In this document: positions 16,301 to 23,612 of the stretch, piece by piece
Layout of the letters: the number at the start of each line of letters is the position of its first letter
How positions within the stretch are numbered: the stretch's first letter is position 1
Assembly (NCBI GenBank): GCA_916715765.1
Contig: CAKAPG010000005.1
Coordinates: forward strand, 1-64,000
Reading direction: 5' to 3'
Source: an uncultured Atopobium sp.
GTDB taxonomy: Bacteria > Actinomycetota > Coriobacteriia > Coriobacteriales > Atopobiaceae
DNA: 64,000 nt
Made by a program: the position numbers and the translations under genes
The notes under the pieces: model-generated
The model's database searches: none
The model's input: the letters and a program-made list of their open reading frames with translations, nothing else
Told to the model about the DNA's origin: nothing

Positions 16301-17122
16301 GTATCCATCAATGCGAACGACAGAAGTATCTGAGCTAGTCCAAGTGACCTTAGACCATGAAAGTTGGTTTCCATCTGCGGAAACAAGCTTATGTGGAAGA
16401 GTAAAGTCTGAAGTTACAGAAGATTCATTTTGTCCTGCCGCGTATGATGGCGCAAGGTTTTGAGATACGTCAGCAAGTTGCGCCTGAGATTTTGCCTCAT
16501 CCCAAGGAATTAAAACATTGCAGGTATATTGGACGGTCTTTCCGTCTTTAGAAAGTTCAAAGGTAACTTTTGCCTGACGGAGGATAAGAGTGCTTCTCTG
16601 GTTAGTAAAACCGGCCGCATCCATCCAGAAGTACTCAATAGAACCATTAGTCGCAAAATCAGTAGAAATGCCTGCGTGAGCATATGAGGCTGTCGAAGAC
16701 ATCTGAACAGATGCCACTCTAACGTTAACCTCTCCAGCACCAATGCGACGCAGTTCTTCTGCAACCATGGTGTTGAGGTTAGTATCTACACCATAGCGAG
16801 GTTTTGGCTTATAGAAGGAGTTGGTCAGTGTTTCTACTGCCTGATCCAGCGTTTTGTGTGGATAGTCAGTCTCATTTGTGGTTGCTGCAACACCAGGGCC
16901 TGTCTCTTCAGAGGTTGTGGTTGCACGACTTGTAGCTTCTGCCGTACCAGAAGCAGCTTCCGTACCAGAAGCGTTGTCCTGAGCAGTAAGAGCATTCTCT
17001 GCTGAGGAGGTTGCAGTAACAGTAGTGGTCAACTCCCCCGCTGCTTCTGCGAATGCAGAAGCTGGTAAGAGCGCAAGCACTAAAAGTATGGAGAAAAGGC
17101 TATTGAGCGCCTTTTTAAACAT
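13316..17122 (-). CDS. Giant cell-surface protein: Ig-like repeats, DUF4430 domain, beta-propeller, C-terminal anchor
   Basis: 1268 aa. A signal peptide ends near AFAEA (about residue 26). A Thr/Ser/Ala-rich stretch follows, then two or three bacterial Ig-like regions (about 90-460; WTSSDTSVVRIDG and FTYTSSNAAITFNG are typical of such repeats). A DUF4430 domain lies at about 610-710 (SVTLSVVGLDKDGK, KWWQFFVNGQLSD). A PQQ-like beta-propeller fills about 755-1110 (VYYVSGSTLKAVDAATGNLIAS, GYMVAVDATTGALRWKQ). After a Ser/Pro-rich spacer one hydrophobic segment and a basic end anchor it. I start at the ATG preceded by GGAAGGA; the longer ORF uses TTG. It follows lgt by four bases and overlaps the small DUF4430 gene. 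It is probably the ligand-capture or display protein of the ECF system. Confidence 0.82.
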   Translation of the reverse strand: MFKKALNSLFSILLVLALLPASAFAEAAGELTTTVTATSSAENALTAQDNASGTEAASGTAEATSRATTTSEETGPGVAATTNETDYPHKTLDQAVETLTNSFYKPKPRYGVDTNLNTMVAEELRRIGAGEVNVRVASVQMSSTASYAHAGISTDFATNGSIEYFWMDAAGFTNQRSTLILRQAKVTFELSKDGKTVQYTCNVLIPWDEAKSQAQLADVSQNLAPSYAAGQNESSVTSDFTLPHKLVSADGNQLSWSKVTWTSSDTSVVRIDGYGTEPYKATVTRGIRDKQVTLTANVSLSSSDAPQTNYQKTFTITVPGDPSAITDAQNNLLRRINRRFSASSIKDVYTNHSINAQAVTDDLQMPTPKNFGLDGKRYQFTYTSSNAAITFNGYRGTVYQPLPSASPQQVDITLTVTDKENPEVSVSKTLTVTVSPLNQADIDAELALMNESKAHFWDALATPSGQQNKQDSVSESLATPNKFYRAADGSLTWSYDVNNTDKTASGIVPSEFPTYDPMGPADQARTYSSSQPTIIQNENLVLAQTPEYNTSVTVSALLSSARYSRYASLYPDNEQFQALTNQKISATFTVAGEKGARSVEEDPDPSQLVSVTLSVVGLDKDGKPQHWAPTQTIEVRKGTTADKVTYDYLKNNGLTYDAAGGYLSSITSPSQGLTLATAQVDGAYKWWQFFVNGQLSDKMANNVSLDENTTITWTYGGQDSSIPTPQNELVINPFAEHPNYEASWSGFGSGNGSTTTQSTPINSAALRWSVTEGTQNTPGFVSDQVIVHDTVYYVSGSTLKAVDAATGNLIASAQIGSKVSYFARPLYVNGMIVVATDDGCLTAFSATTMECIWKTEPLDTTNTLQSVSSLTVNNGTILAEFTKMSGFDAAGGYMVAVDATTGALRWKQNAQPANIPGATSGQPSGYYWSGAAASGSDFMIGDESSSVRLINGTTGAIEAELNLGSPIRAGIVPVSVDQNGNGTYLAVTRNDGTLHLIRRNGSSLVEEKQVKFAAESTSTPTISGSNVFVNGVDAEGYGTISVISLDTFTVIDQARAGKGKSQSTPLVSVQQNGTYAYFTVNGLPGGVWVYKLGTSRAAQIYTPDKNHQNYTTSSVIADFEGNLYYTNDSGTLFSLINQKPSGENTQPSGDIFSRTDSTAANVPAQDPSSPAAHETSSTTAASAGEEVTKAPSENKTADTNSDEKQLPPTEYSNKQAAAPQQVSSAPTIPLLSVFGFFASGAVLAVFVVLLKKETAAIHHVSNGRGQVR

Positions 17123-17126
17123 GCTT

Positions 17127-17942
17127 CTAATTCCTTCCAACTTGTGGTGAATTTAGCCTTCTTGCCAAAACAAGCACCACAATTCCAAGTACAACTAAAG
17201 GCAGACTGAGCAGCTGTCCCATGGTAATAAAGCTGCCAAAAAGGTAGCCAAGCTGCTCGTCTGGAACACGAACAAATTCCACGACAAATCTAAAAATGCC
17301 ATAGAGCATCAAAAACGTTCCAATGAACGTTCCTTGTGGACGAGGAGGGTACTTCCTAGAAAGGACGTACAAAATGGCAAACATCACAAGGCCCTCGAGA
17401 AGTGCTTCGTAGAGCTGAGAAGGATGGCGGTAGACCGCTCCTCCTGTCTCAAACATTACTCCCCAAGGCAGATCTGTTGGCTTTCCCCAAAGCTCACCGT
17501 TGATGAAGTTTGCACAACGTCCAAAGAAAAGACCAAGCGGCGCGCCAATAACTCCCAGGTCACAGATGGTAGGGATAGAGAGGCCCGATGCCTTACAGAC
17601 AATAGAGCCGCCAACAACAGCGCCTACAAGGCCACCGTGGAAGCTCATGCCACCTTGACTTAAGGCAAATGCATCAAGTGGATGAGCCACGTAATAACCA
17701 GCGCCGTAGAAAATAACGTAGAACAGACGGGCGCCAACAATAACGCCAAACGAGATGCCAACCATCAAATTAAGCACGTCATCAAGGGTAACGTTAAGTT
17801 TCCAGCGCTGAGCAGTTCTATACATAACTACGCCAGCAAGCACAAAGCCTACGAGATATGCCAGACCATACCACCTGATAGACAGTGGTCCCAGAGAGAG
17901 TGCTACTGGGTTTAATGAATGATAGAAAGCATCAAGCCACAC
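17127..17942 (-). CDS. lgt: Prolipoprotein diacylglyceryl transferase
   Basis: 271 aa with about seven membrane segments, the usual size. The Lgt signature is present (APLGLFFGRCANFINGELWGKPTDLPWGV), as are IRWYGLAYLVGF near the N-terminus and HPSQLYEALLEG. The enzyme transfers diacylglycerol from phosphatidylglycerol to the lipobox cysteine of prolipoproteins, such as the binding protein and tannase-like lipoprotein encoded in this window. The start is GTG with AGGA upstream. It is 21 bp downstream of dcd and 4 bp upstream of the giant surface protein, so they probably share a transcript. Confidence 0.95.
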   Translation of the reverse strand: MWLDAFYHSLNPVALSLGPLSIRWYGLAYLVGFVLAGVVMYRTAQRWKLNVTLDDVLNLMVGISFGVIVGARLFYVIFYGAGYYVAHPLDAFALSQGGMSFHGGLVGAVVGGSIVCKASGLSIPTICDLGVIGAPLGLFFGRCANFINGELWGKPTDLPWGVMFETGGAVYRHPSQLYEALLEGLVMFAILYVLSRKYPPRPQGTFIGTFLMLYGIFRFVVEFVRVPDEQLGYLFGSFITMGQLLSLPLVVLGIVVLVLARRLNSPQVGRN

Positions 17943-17963
17943 AATACGTCCTACTTACTAAAA

Positions 17964-18521
17964 CTACTTTGAAAGAACATGCGAAGGAGTTGCACCACGC
18001 TGGCCCTGATAATGGCTACCAAGATCTTCGCAGCCATAAGGACGCTCAACAGGAGAACTCATGCGCTCAAAGGAAAGCTGACCAATCCTCATGCCAGGGT
18101 GCAAAATGATTGGAAGGTTAGCTACGTTAGAAAGCTCCAGTGTGAGTTCTCCGTCCCAGCCTGGATCAACATAGCCTGCAGTTGAGTGAATCATAAGGCC
18201 CAGGCGTCCCAGGGTGGACTTTCCCTCAAGCTTGCCGAGGATATCGTCAGGAATAGCAATGCGCTCAAGCGTAGTGCCAAGCGCAAACTGACCAGGATGA
18301 AGGACAAAAACCTCTCCCTCAGGAACATCAATTGACTCAGTAAGACCCTCTTGAGCTACAAGTGGATCAATTGAGGTATGCGTAGAATTGCGGAAGATTC
18401 TAAAATTTGAGCCAAGACATACGTCAACCGATGCAGGCTGCACGTTTTTCTCGCATAAAGGCTCAATAACGATACGACCAGCTGCAATCTCTGCTTTAAT
18501 GTCGCGATCAGAAAGAACCAC
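17964..18521 (-). CDS. dcd: dCTP deaminase
   Basis: 185 aa with the GTG start at 18521, which follows AAAGGTGG and gives the family-typical N-terminus M-VLSDRDIKAEI. The ORF runs nine codons further upstream without a good ribosome binding site. Motifs STLGRLGLMIHSTAGYVDPGW and TLELSNVANLPIILHPGMRIGQL match the trimeric dCTP deaminase/dUTPase fold. It makes dUTP from dCTP for thymidylate synthesis. Some actinobacterial members are bifunctional and yield dUMP directly; I cannot separate the two from sequence alone. Confidence 0.92.
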   Translation of the reverse strand: MVLSDRDIKAEIAAGRIVIEPLCEKNVQPASVDVCLGSNFRIFRNSTHTSIDPLVAQEGLTESIDVPEGEVFVLHPGQFALGTTLERIAIPDDILGKLEGKSTLGRLGLMIHSTAGYVDPGWDGELTLELSNVANLPIILHPGMRIGQLSFERMSSPVERPYGCEDLGSHYQGQRGATPSHVLSK

Positions 18522-18586
18522 AACGTCCACCTTTCTTACGTCATACAAATGAATGGTCAGAAAACCTAGTTATCCGTTTATATAAA

Positions 18587-18624
18587 ATATCACGCCCTAC
18601 ACAATAATGTGCGGGGCGTGATAT
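18587..18624 (-). terminator. Terminator hairpin between nifU-like gene and dcd
   Basis: A perfect 11-bp inverted repeat ATATCACGCCC/GGGCGTGATAT with a 16-base loop is followed on the minus strand by TTTTATAT. It probably ends the transcript coming from the NifU-like gene before the dcd promoter region. Confidence 0.7.
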
Positions 18625-18716
18625 ATAAAATTTGTAAATATGCAGGTCAGTTATGGTTCACCACAACTTCTCTGCATAAAAAACACGTTTATGCGCGTGA
18701 AGCCAACAACCGATAA

Positions 18717-18741
18717 GCGTCAAATGTTCACTTTTTGACGC
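18717..18741 (-). terminator. Hairpin just after the NifU-like gene
   Basis: GCGTCAAA and TTTGACGC pair around a nine-base loop directly after the NifU-like stop codon. There is no strong T run, so it may stabilise the mRNA end rather than terminate. Confidence 0.4.
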
Positions 18742-18752
18742 CGAGCGATAAC

Positions 18753-18989
18753 TTACAGCATTGCAGGCTGAACGCGCTTTACACCAGGAACGTGCTCAAT
18801 CAGGATACGCTCAATACCCTCAGACATGTCGTATGCAGACATAGGACAACCAGCGCAAGAACCAGTCATCTCAAGCGTAACGGTGCCGTCATCGCTTACA
18901 TCAATAAGCTCAACGTCGCCGCCATCGGTCTGAAGGCTCTGACGGATAACATCAAGGGTTGCATTCAAAAGGTCACGATTAATGGCCAT
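18753..18989 (-). CDS. NifU C-terminal domain iron-sulfur scaffold protein
   Basis: 78 aa, a stand-alone NifU C-terminal (Nfu) domain. The cluster-binding motif C-A-G-C is seen in GSCAGCPMS at about residues 43-48, with LQTDGGDVELIDV before it. Such proteins carry a 4Fe-4S cluster between two monomers and hand it to target enzymes in the cytoplasm. TAGGAG precedes the ATG with good spacing. It stands alone between the U32 gene and dcd; no suf or isc genes are nearby. Confidence 0.92.
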   Translation of the reverse strand: MAINRDLLNATLDVIRQSLQTDGGDVELIDVSDDGTVTLEMTGSCAGCPMSAYDMSEGIERILIEHVPGVKRVQPAML

Positions 18990-19078
18990 GTTTGCTCCTA
19001 TTCAAACTCTTCAAGCGCGGATGCGCCCATAACTTACAACATGGGTATCCTACCCAAAATTCCAAACTTATTTCTGCA

Positions 19079-21709
19079 CTATCCAATTGGCGAGAAAAGA
19101 TGTCCAACTGAAGCCTCTTTCAGACGTGCAGGCAATGATGCACCCGACGCTGTTGCCGCAATCGCAGCAGCCACACGAGAGGTAGCCTCCCGTGTCTGCT
19201 CCGTGCTCAGAAGCGTTGCGTCTACCATAAAGCGCTTCACACCGGCGGAGAGCATCTCAGCCATCTCTGGCACGCCGTCAAAGAGCTTAGGGCTCCAAAT
19301 CTTAGAACGGCCGTGCCTATCGGTCCTGACCGGCATGTAATCGTTGTCAATGCCTCTGAGCGTGTGTTCCTCAAGACGCAGCTTGCAGGCATCACAATCG
19401 TGAATGCACTTGCCCGTAGACATCAAAATACAGTGCTCAGTTGTCATGGTGCGAATACGGCCGCTGACCATATAACCCACAGGAATCGAGGCGTTTCTCG
19501 CCATATGACAGATCTCTTGGAGGGTAAGCTCGGAGTTGAGCCAGACACCTTCTGCGCCCATGTCGGCAAGTGCCTGCAAAGCGTAATCATTGTGGACTGG
19601 AATGCACTCGCGCACCTCAGGGATGGCTCCGCGCTCAACAGCCAGCGTCAGCTCGGAGATGTTTCCCACGGCAATCGGCTTACCTGCAGCAACGTAGGGA
19701 TCCAGGCGCTTATGGTCAACCTCGCGACATACCTCATCAAGCCATGGAGTTACCTTGGCGAGAAGATCCTCTGGCCACGAAGTCTCTGCGAGCGCATCGG
19801 TAGTTGCATACAGACGATTTGCTCCCGCCTTGAGCGCAACACGTGCCTGCTCTGGAGTTTCAACCAGAACACACACCTCTGCCTGCGACGCATTTGCCTT
19901 TGCAGCCGCCTCATCAAAGGCAAAAAGCTTCTCCTTGTCTTGGGCTTCTCGCTCCTTTTGATAAGCAAGACGGGAAAGCGGAGCAATCTTCTGCTCGCGG
20001 TTCTGGTACTCCTCAAGAAGCGCAGCCTCGAGCTGCTCACATGCCGCAGCGCGGACCTTGTGGACAGCACTAAAGCTCATGCCGCACGTATCGTCCATCT
20101 GGACGTCAAAGCTTACGGCCTCAAACGGCGAGGTTCCCATGCGTCCAACGTGTTCAATAAGCTCGTCAGAAGTTACTGCCTTGGTGCGTGCCTCCTCCAC
20201 CACAAAGCCCTCAGCGGATGCGCTTGCAACGCCATCTGCCGTTGTAAGCACCACGGTGAAGGGCTGGCCAATGCGGGCAATAATAGCTACGTCAACAGCT
20301 CGTTTGCGAGGATATTCCAGTGAAGAAATCTGCTCAGCAGCTACGCGCGCAGCTTCCGAGCGAATAATGCGCACCGTAGAACCAGTCTGCATAACGCGAG
20401 AAGTGCGCACGGTAACTGTCTGACCAGGCTCAACATCAATAGGACAAAGAGCGGTCAGGAACTTGTCAGGTTCATCGAGCGGCCTAATTTCAAGCAAGTC
20501 ATTCTTGCCAATAGGCGCGTGTGCAATAAGGTCAACATCTGCCTGCTTGTAGCGGCGCAGCTTAACACGGCCACCATTCAGACCACTCTTGCGCTCAAGA
20601 GCATCCTCAAGTGGGCGTCCGCCGATGACCTCACCAACAATCTCACCGCGGTTGTTGGAGCGCTCGTAGCTCATCATCTCGTTACCAGCAGTACCATGCA
20701 GGTAGGCGTTGGTTAGACCACGGTTAAACGAGCGTTTAAGCAAGCGGTGGCGGCGTGCCACATCAGCCTGGTTGTCCACGCCCTTCTCGGCAGCATCAAT
20801 TGCTTGACGATACGAAGACACTACCGAGTACACGTACTCAGGCGCCTTCATGCGGCCTTCAATCTTAAGCGAGCCAACGCCCGCTTCAATCATGTCAGGT
20901 ACGTCATCAATAGTGCAGTAATCCTTAGGGCAGAGCAGTCTGTCAATGCCACCCATCGAGACAACTTCATGCTTGGAGTTGAGCAACTCATAGGGCAAGC
21001 GACATGGCTGAGCGCAGGCTCCGCGGTTAGCAGAGCGGTCTCCTCGCATAGACGACATGTGGCAGATGCCCGAATAGCAAAAGCAGAGGGCACCGTGGCC
21101 AAAACACTCCAGCTCAACGCCAAGCTTGGAAATAGTAGAGATCTCTTCTTTAGTAAGCTCTCTAGACAGGGTGACACGACCCACGCCAAGCTTTTTACAA
21201 GCAGCAACACCGCGCGTATCGTGGATGTTTGCCTGTGTTGATACGTGGCATTCAATCTCTGGCCAGGTTTGTCTTACCTGTGCCATAAGACCCCAGTCCT
21301 GGATAATAAAGGCATCTGCGCCAAGGATCCACGCGCGGCGAATCAGGCGCAGGACACGCTGCATTTCGTCCCACTTAACAACAACGTTCACGGTGACGTA
21401 CACGCGAGCGCCAGCTAGATGAGCCTGCCTGCACGCACGCGCAAACGACTCGTCGTCAAAGTTGTCCGCACCGCGGCGGGCATTGAAGTTGTTGCCCAAG
21501 CCGCAGTAAATAGCGTCAGCACCGCCAGCAAGAGCTGCGGTAAACGGCGCAGGGCCTCCCGCTGGGGCGAGAAGTTCCATCTGGGTTGCACGAGGGAGCG
21601 GTGAAGACGAAAGTTCTTTATCAGAAGCTTCCTCTGTCCACTCTGGCTCGTTCATGCGATTTAGCTCGTGAGCTGTAGATTCTCGCTCACGACGATTACG
21701 TTCGTTCAT
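19079..21709 (-). CDS. U32 family protein (RlhA/YhbU-type), large form
   Basis: 876 aa. After about 40 variable acidic residues comes the U32 core: MELLAPAGGPAPFTAAL, ADAIYCGL, then the signature FGHGALCFCYSGICHMSSMRGDRSANRGACAQPC (in parts) with its clustered cysteines, at about residues 210-245. The C-terminal third (CVLVETPEQARVALKAGANRLY, and cysteines in HCILMSTGKCIHDCDAC) resembles a second U32-like half. The family is annotated as peptidase U32, but the studied members RlhA and TrhP hydroxylate RNA bases with prephenate, so RNA modification is the likelier role. Only a weak AGG precedes the ATG and the true start may be internal. Confidence 0.85.
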   Translation of the reverse strand: MNERNRRERESTAHELNRMNEPEWTEEASDKELSSSPLPRATQMELLAPAGGPAPFTAALAGGADAIYCGLGNNFNARRGADNFDDESFARACRQAHLAGARVYVTVNVVVKWDEMQRVLRLIRRAWILGADAFIIQDWGLMAQVRQTWPEIECHVSTQANIHDTRGVAACKKLGVGRVTLSRELTKEEISTISKLGVELECFGHGALCFCYSGICHMSSMRGDRSANRGACAQPCRLPYELLNSKHEVVSMGGIDRLLCPKDYCTIDDVPDMIEAGVGSLKIEGRMKAPEYVYSVVSSYRQAIDAAEKGVDNQADVARRHRLLKRSFNRGLTNAYLHGTAGNEMMSYERSNNRGEIVGEVIGGRPLEDALERKSGLNGGRVKLRRYKQADVDLIAHAPIGKNDLLEIRPLDEPDKFLTALCPIDVEPGQTVTVRTSRVMQTGSTVRIIRSEAARVAAEQISSLEYPRKRAVDVAIIARIGQPFTVVLTTADGVASASAEGFVVEEARTKAVTSDELIEHVGRMGTSPFEAVSFDVQMDDTCGMSFSAVHKVRAAACEQLEAALLEEYQNREQKIAPLSRLAYQKEREAQDKEKLFAFDEAAAKANASQAEVCVLVETPEQARVALKAGANRLYATTDALAETSWPEDLLAKVTPWLDEVCREVDHKRLDPYVAAGKPIAVGNISELTLAVERGAIPEVRECIPVHNDYALQALADMGAEGVWLNSELTLQEICHMARNASIPVGYMVSGRIRTMTTEHCILMSTGKCIHDCDACKLRLEEHTLRGIDNDYMPVRTDRHGRSKIWSPKLFDGVPEMAEMLSAGVKRFMVDATLLSTEQTREATSRVAAAIAATASGASLPARLKEASVGHLFSPIG

Positions 21710-21735
21710 AGTACCTAACTTGCCTTCAGCGCTTG

Positions 21736-22341
21736 TTACTTCTTAAGTGAAGAAAGTGCTGGATGAATCTTATCTTTGTCGGAAAGAATGACCTTTGCTG
21801 GATCTAAGGTCTTCTCGCCAAGAAACGCTGGCCACTCAACGCAAAGCTCTGGATCGTTCCACATAATGCCGCCCTCATCACCTGGGTGATAGATGTCGTC
21901 ACACTTGTAGCAGAACTCCGCAGTCTCGGAGAGTACCAAGAAACCGTGGGCAAAGCCGCGAGGGACAAAGAACTGCCTGCGGTTCTCTGCGGACAAAACA
22001 ACGCCTTCCCACTGACCCCAGGTTGGACTTCCCTCTCGCAGGTCAACCGCCACGTCAAAGACAGTGCCGGAGATTACGCGCACAAGCTTTGCCTGTGGAT
22101 GCTCAATCTGGAAGTGAAGGCCACGGAGCACACCCTGAACGGAAGAGGACTGGTTATCCTGTACAAACGATGCGTCAATGCCGCCAGCAACAAAGTTTTC
22201 CTCACGGTAGGTCTCCATAAAGCCACCACGAGCATCACCGAACAGCTTTACGTCCACAACCTTTACACCTTCAATCGAGGTGTCATAAAACGTAAAATTG
22301 CCCGACTGAATAGGGTTTTTAAGCTCTTTTAGAAACTCCAT
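21736..22341 (-). CDS. rfbC: dTDP-4-dehydrorhamnose 3,5-epimerase
   Basis: 201 aa. The cupin core is clear: GVLRGLHFQIEHPQAKLVRVISGTVFDVAVDLR with the catalytic histidine, and FFVPRGFAHGFLVLS. It epimerises dTDP-4-keto-6-deoxyglucose, the third step of dTDP-rhamnose synthesis. The ATG at 22341 follows AAAGGTG; the ORF extends to a GTG three codons before. It is separated by 13 kb from rfbA, rfbD and rfbB, but lies at the edge of the same surface-polymer region. Confidence 0.94.
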   Translation of the reverse strand: MEFLKELKNPIQSGNFTFYDTSIEGVKVVDVKLFGDARGGFMETYREENFVAGGIDASFVQDNQSSSVQGVLRGLHFQIEHPQAKLVRVISGTVFDVAVDLREGSPTWGQWEGVVLSAENRRQFFVPRGFAHGFLVLSETAEFCYKCDDIYHPGDEGGIMWNDPELCVEWPAFLGEKTLDPAKVILSDKDKIHPALSSLKK

Positions 22342-22457
22342 AGCGTTCACCTTTCGATTTCTTTAGGTAATCTACTATATACGAGTCAAGATTAATAAGG
22401 CTTTTGAGCTATGATATTCATGCAGTTAACGTGTAATTTGCAATTCGAAGGATGCTT

Positions 22458-23138
22458 GTGAGAATTCTTGCAGTCGTTCCCGCTTACAACGAAGAAGCCT
22501 GCATTGCTTCAACTATTACAGAGTTGTGCCAGGTAGCCCCTCAAGTTGATTACATCATAATCAACGACGGCTCATCTGACCGCACGCTGGATATCTGTAG
22601 AGAGCGTGGATTTAACTACCTTAATTTACCTGTTAATGGTGGTCTTTCTGCTGGCTTTAGGGCTGGCATGCGCTATGCAAAAGAGCATGGCTACGATGCT
22701 GTAGTGCAGTTTGACTCAGATGGCCAACACAGGCCTGAATACATTGCTCCTATGGCTCAAGCAATGGTAAACGAGGGAGCAAACATTGTTATTGCTTCTC
22801 GCTTTGTCACGAAAGCTCGCGGAAACTCTCCCCGAGAGATTGGCTCCAAGCTGATTTCTTGGCTTATCAAAACAAGCACTGGTCAGACCATCACTGACCC
22901 TACGTCAGGCATGCGTATGTACGACCGCGGCCTCATTGAGACGTATGCGCGCTCCTTTGACTTCTCCCCCGAGCCAGACACTATCTCGTTGCTGATGCGC
23001 CGCGGTGCAAAGGTTGTCGAGATTGAAACTGAAATGCGTGAGCGTCAAGGTGGCGAGTCCTACTTGAGCTTCTACAACTCAATTATGTATATGGCTCGCA
23101 CGTGCCTCTCGCTTTTGCTCTTCCAGTGGTTTAGATAA
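22458..23138 (+). CDS. Family 2 glycosyltransferase (polyprenyl-phosphate sugar type)
   Basis: 226 aa. A GT-A fold with VVPAYNEEACI at the N-terminus, INDGSSDRT, the metal-binding FDSDGQHRPEY and, near the end, MRERQGGESYLSFY. The pattern resembles dolichol-phosphate-mannose synthase-like enzymes that move a sugar onto a lipid carrier. There is no membrane segment. I start it at GTG (22458), which AAGG precedes at normal spacing; the ATG two codons earlier is too close to it. It is followed directly by a DUF2304 membrane protein, a common pairing. Confidence 0.88.
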   Translation: MRILAVVPAYNEEACIASTITELCQVAPQVDYIIINDGSSDRTLDICRERGFNYLNLPVNGGLSAGFRAGMRYAKEHGYDAVVQFDSDGQHRPEYIAPMAQAMVNEGANIVIASRFVTKARGNSPREIGSKLISWLIKTSTGQTITDPTSGMRMYDRGLIETYARSFDFSPEPDTISLLMRRGAKVVEIETEMRERQGGESYLSFYNSIMYMARTCLSLLLFQWFR

Positions 23139-23147
23139 GGTGACACC

Positions 23148-23534
23148 ATGACTTTAGTTCTAAGAATTCTGCTGCTTATTGGCGCCCTTTTTGCCATGGG
23201 CATTGTCATCAATAGCGTTCGCAAATCAAAGATTCGCATTTCCGACTCTGTCTATTGGGTTGTTTCTGCAGGAATCCTTGTTTTGTTTGCGCTCATCCCT
23301 CAGCTTGCCTATTTCTTCTCAAGTCTTTTTGGCTTTATGAGTCCAGCAAACTTTGTCCTGATGCTGGTTATTGTGATGATCCTCATCAGGCTCTTCCATC
23401 AGTCCTGCGCAATTTCTAAGCTTACCTATAAGGTTGAGCAGCTTTCAGCTGAGCTTGCTCTGCGTGACAAAGATGCACGAGACGAGAAAAACCTTGATTT
23501 TGTAACTGATCTTAACCAGCGTACGCGCGTATAA
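23148..23534 (+). CDS. DUF2304 family membrane protein
   Basis: 128 aa with three hydrophobic segments (about residues 3-22, 36-55 and 62-83) and a charged coiled C-terminus (KVEQLSAELALRDKDAR). DUF2304 proteins are routinely encoded next to a family 2 glycosyltransferase, as here, and probably anchor it to the membrane or help with lipid-carrier transfer. GGTGA precedes the ATG nine bases after the glycosyltransferase stop. Confidence 0.85.
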   Translation: MTLVLRILLLIGALFAMGIVINSVRKSKIRISDSVYWVVSAGILVLFALIPQLAYFFSSLFGFMSPANFVLMLVIVMILIRLFHQSCAISKLTYKVEQLSAELALRDKDARDEKNLDFVTDLNQRTRV

Positions 23535-23583
23535 ACGACGCGTCGATCCTCTGGCAGCATGCTCATCTACCTGTGTTTTATTT

Positions 23584-23612
23584 AAAAAGTCCGCTTACGC
23601 AGCGGACTTTTT
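23584..23612. terminator. Bidirectional terminator between DUF2304 and flippase genes
   Basis: A perfect 11-bp hairpin AAAAAGTCCGC/GCGGACTTTTT with T runs in both directions. It ends the plus-strand DUF2304 transcript and overlaps the last codons of the minus-strand flippase gene. Confidence 0.85.

Noticed and set aside
17943..18752. Cobalamin riboswitch for the ECF/DUF4430 genes
   Set aside because: I looked upstream of the giant protein, lgt and dcd and saw no B12-box-like sequence; absence does not rule out a distant control region.
19313..20323. 336-codon ORF opposite the U32 gene
   Set aside because: It is antisense to a conserved coding region and its translation is low complexity, without family motifs.
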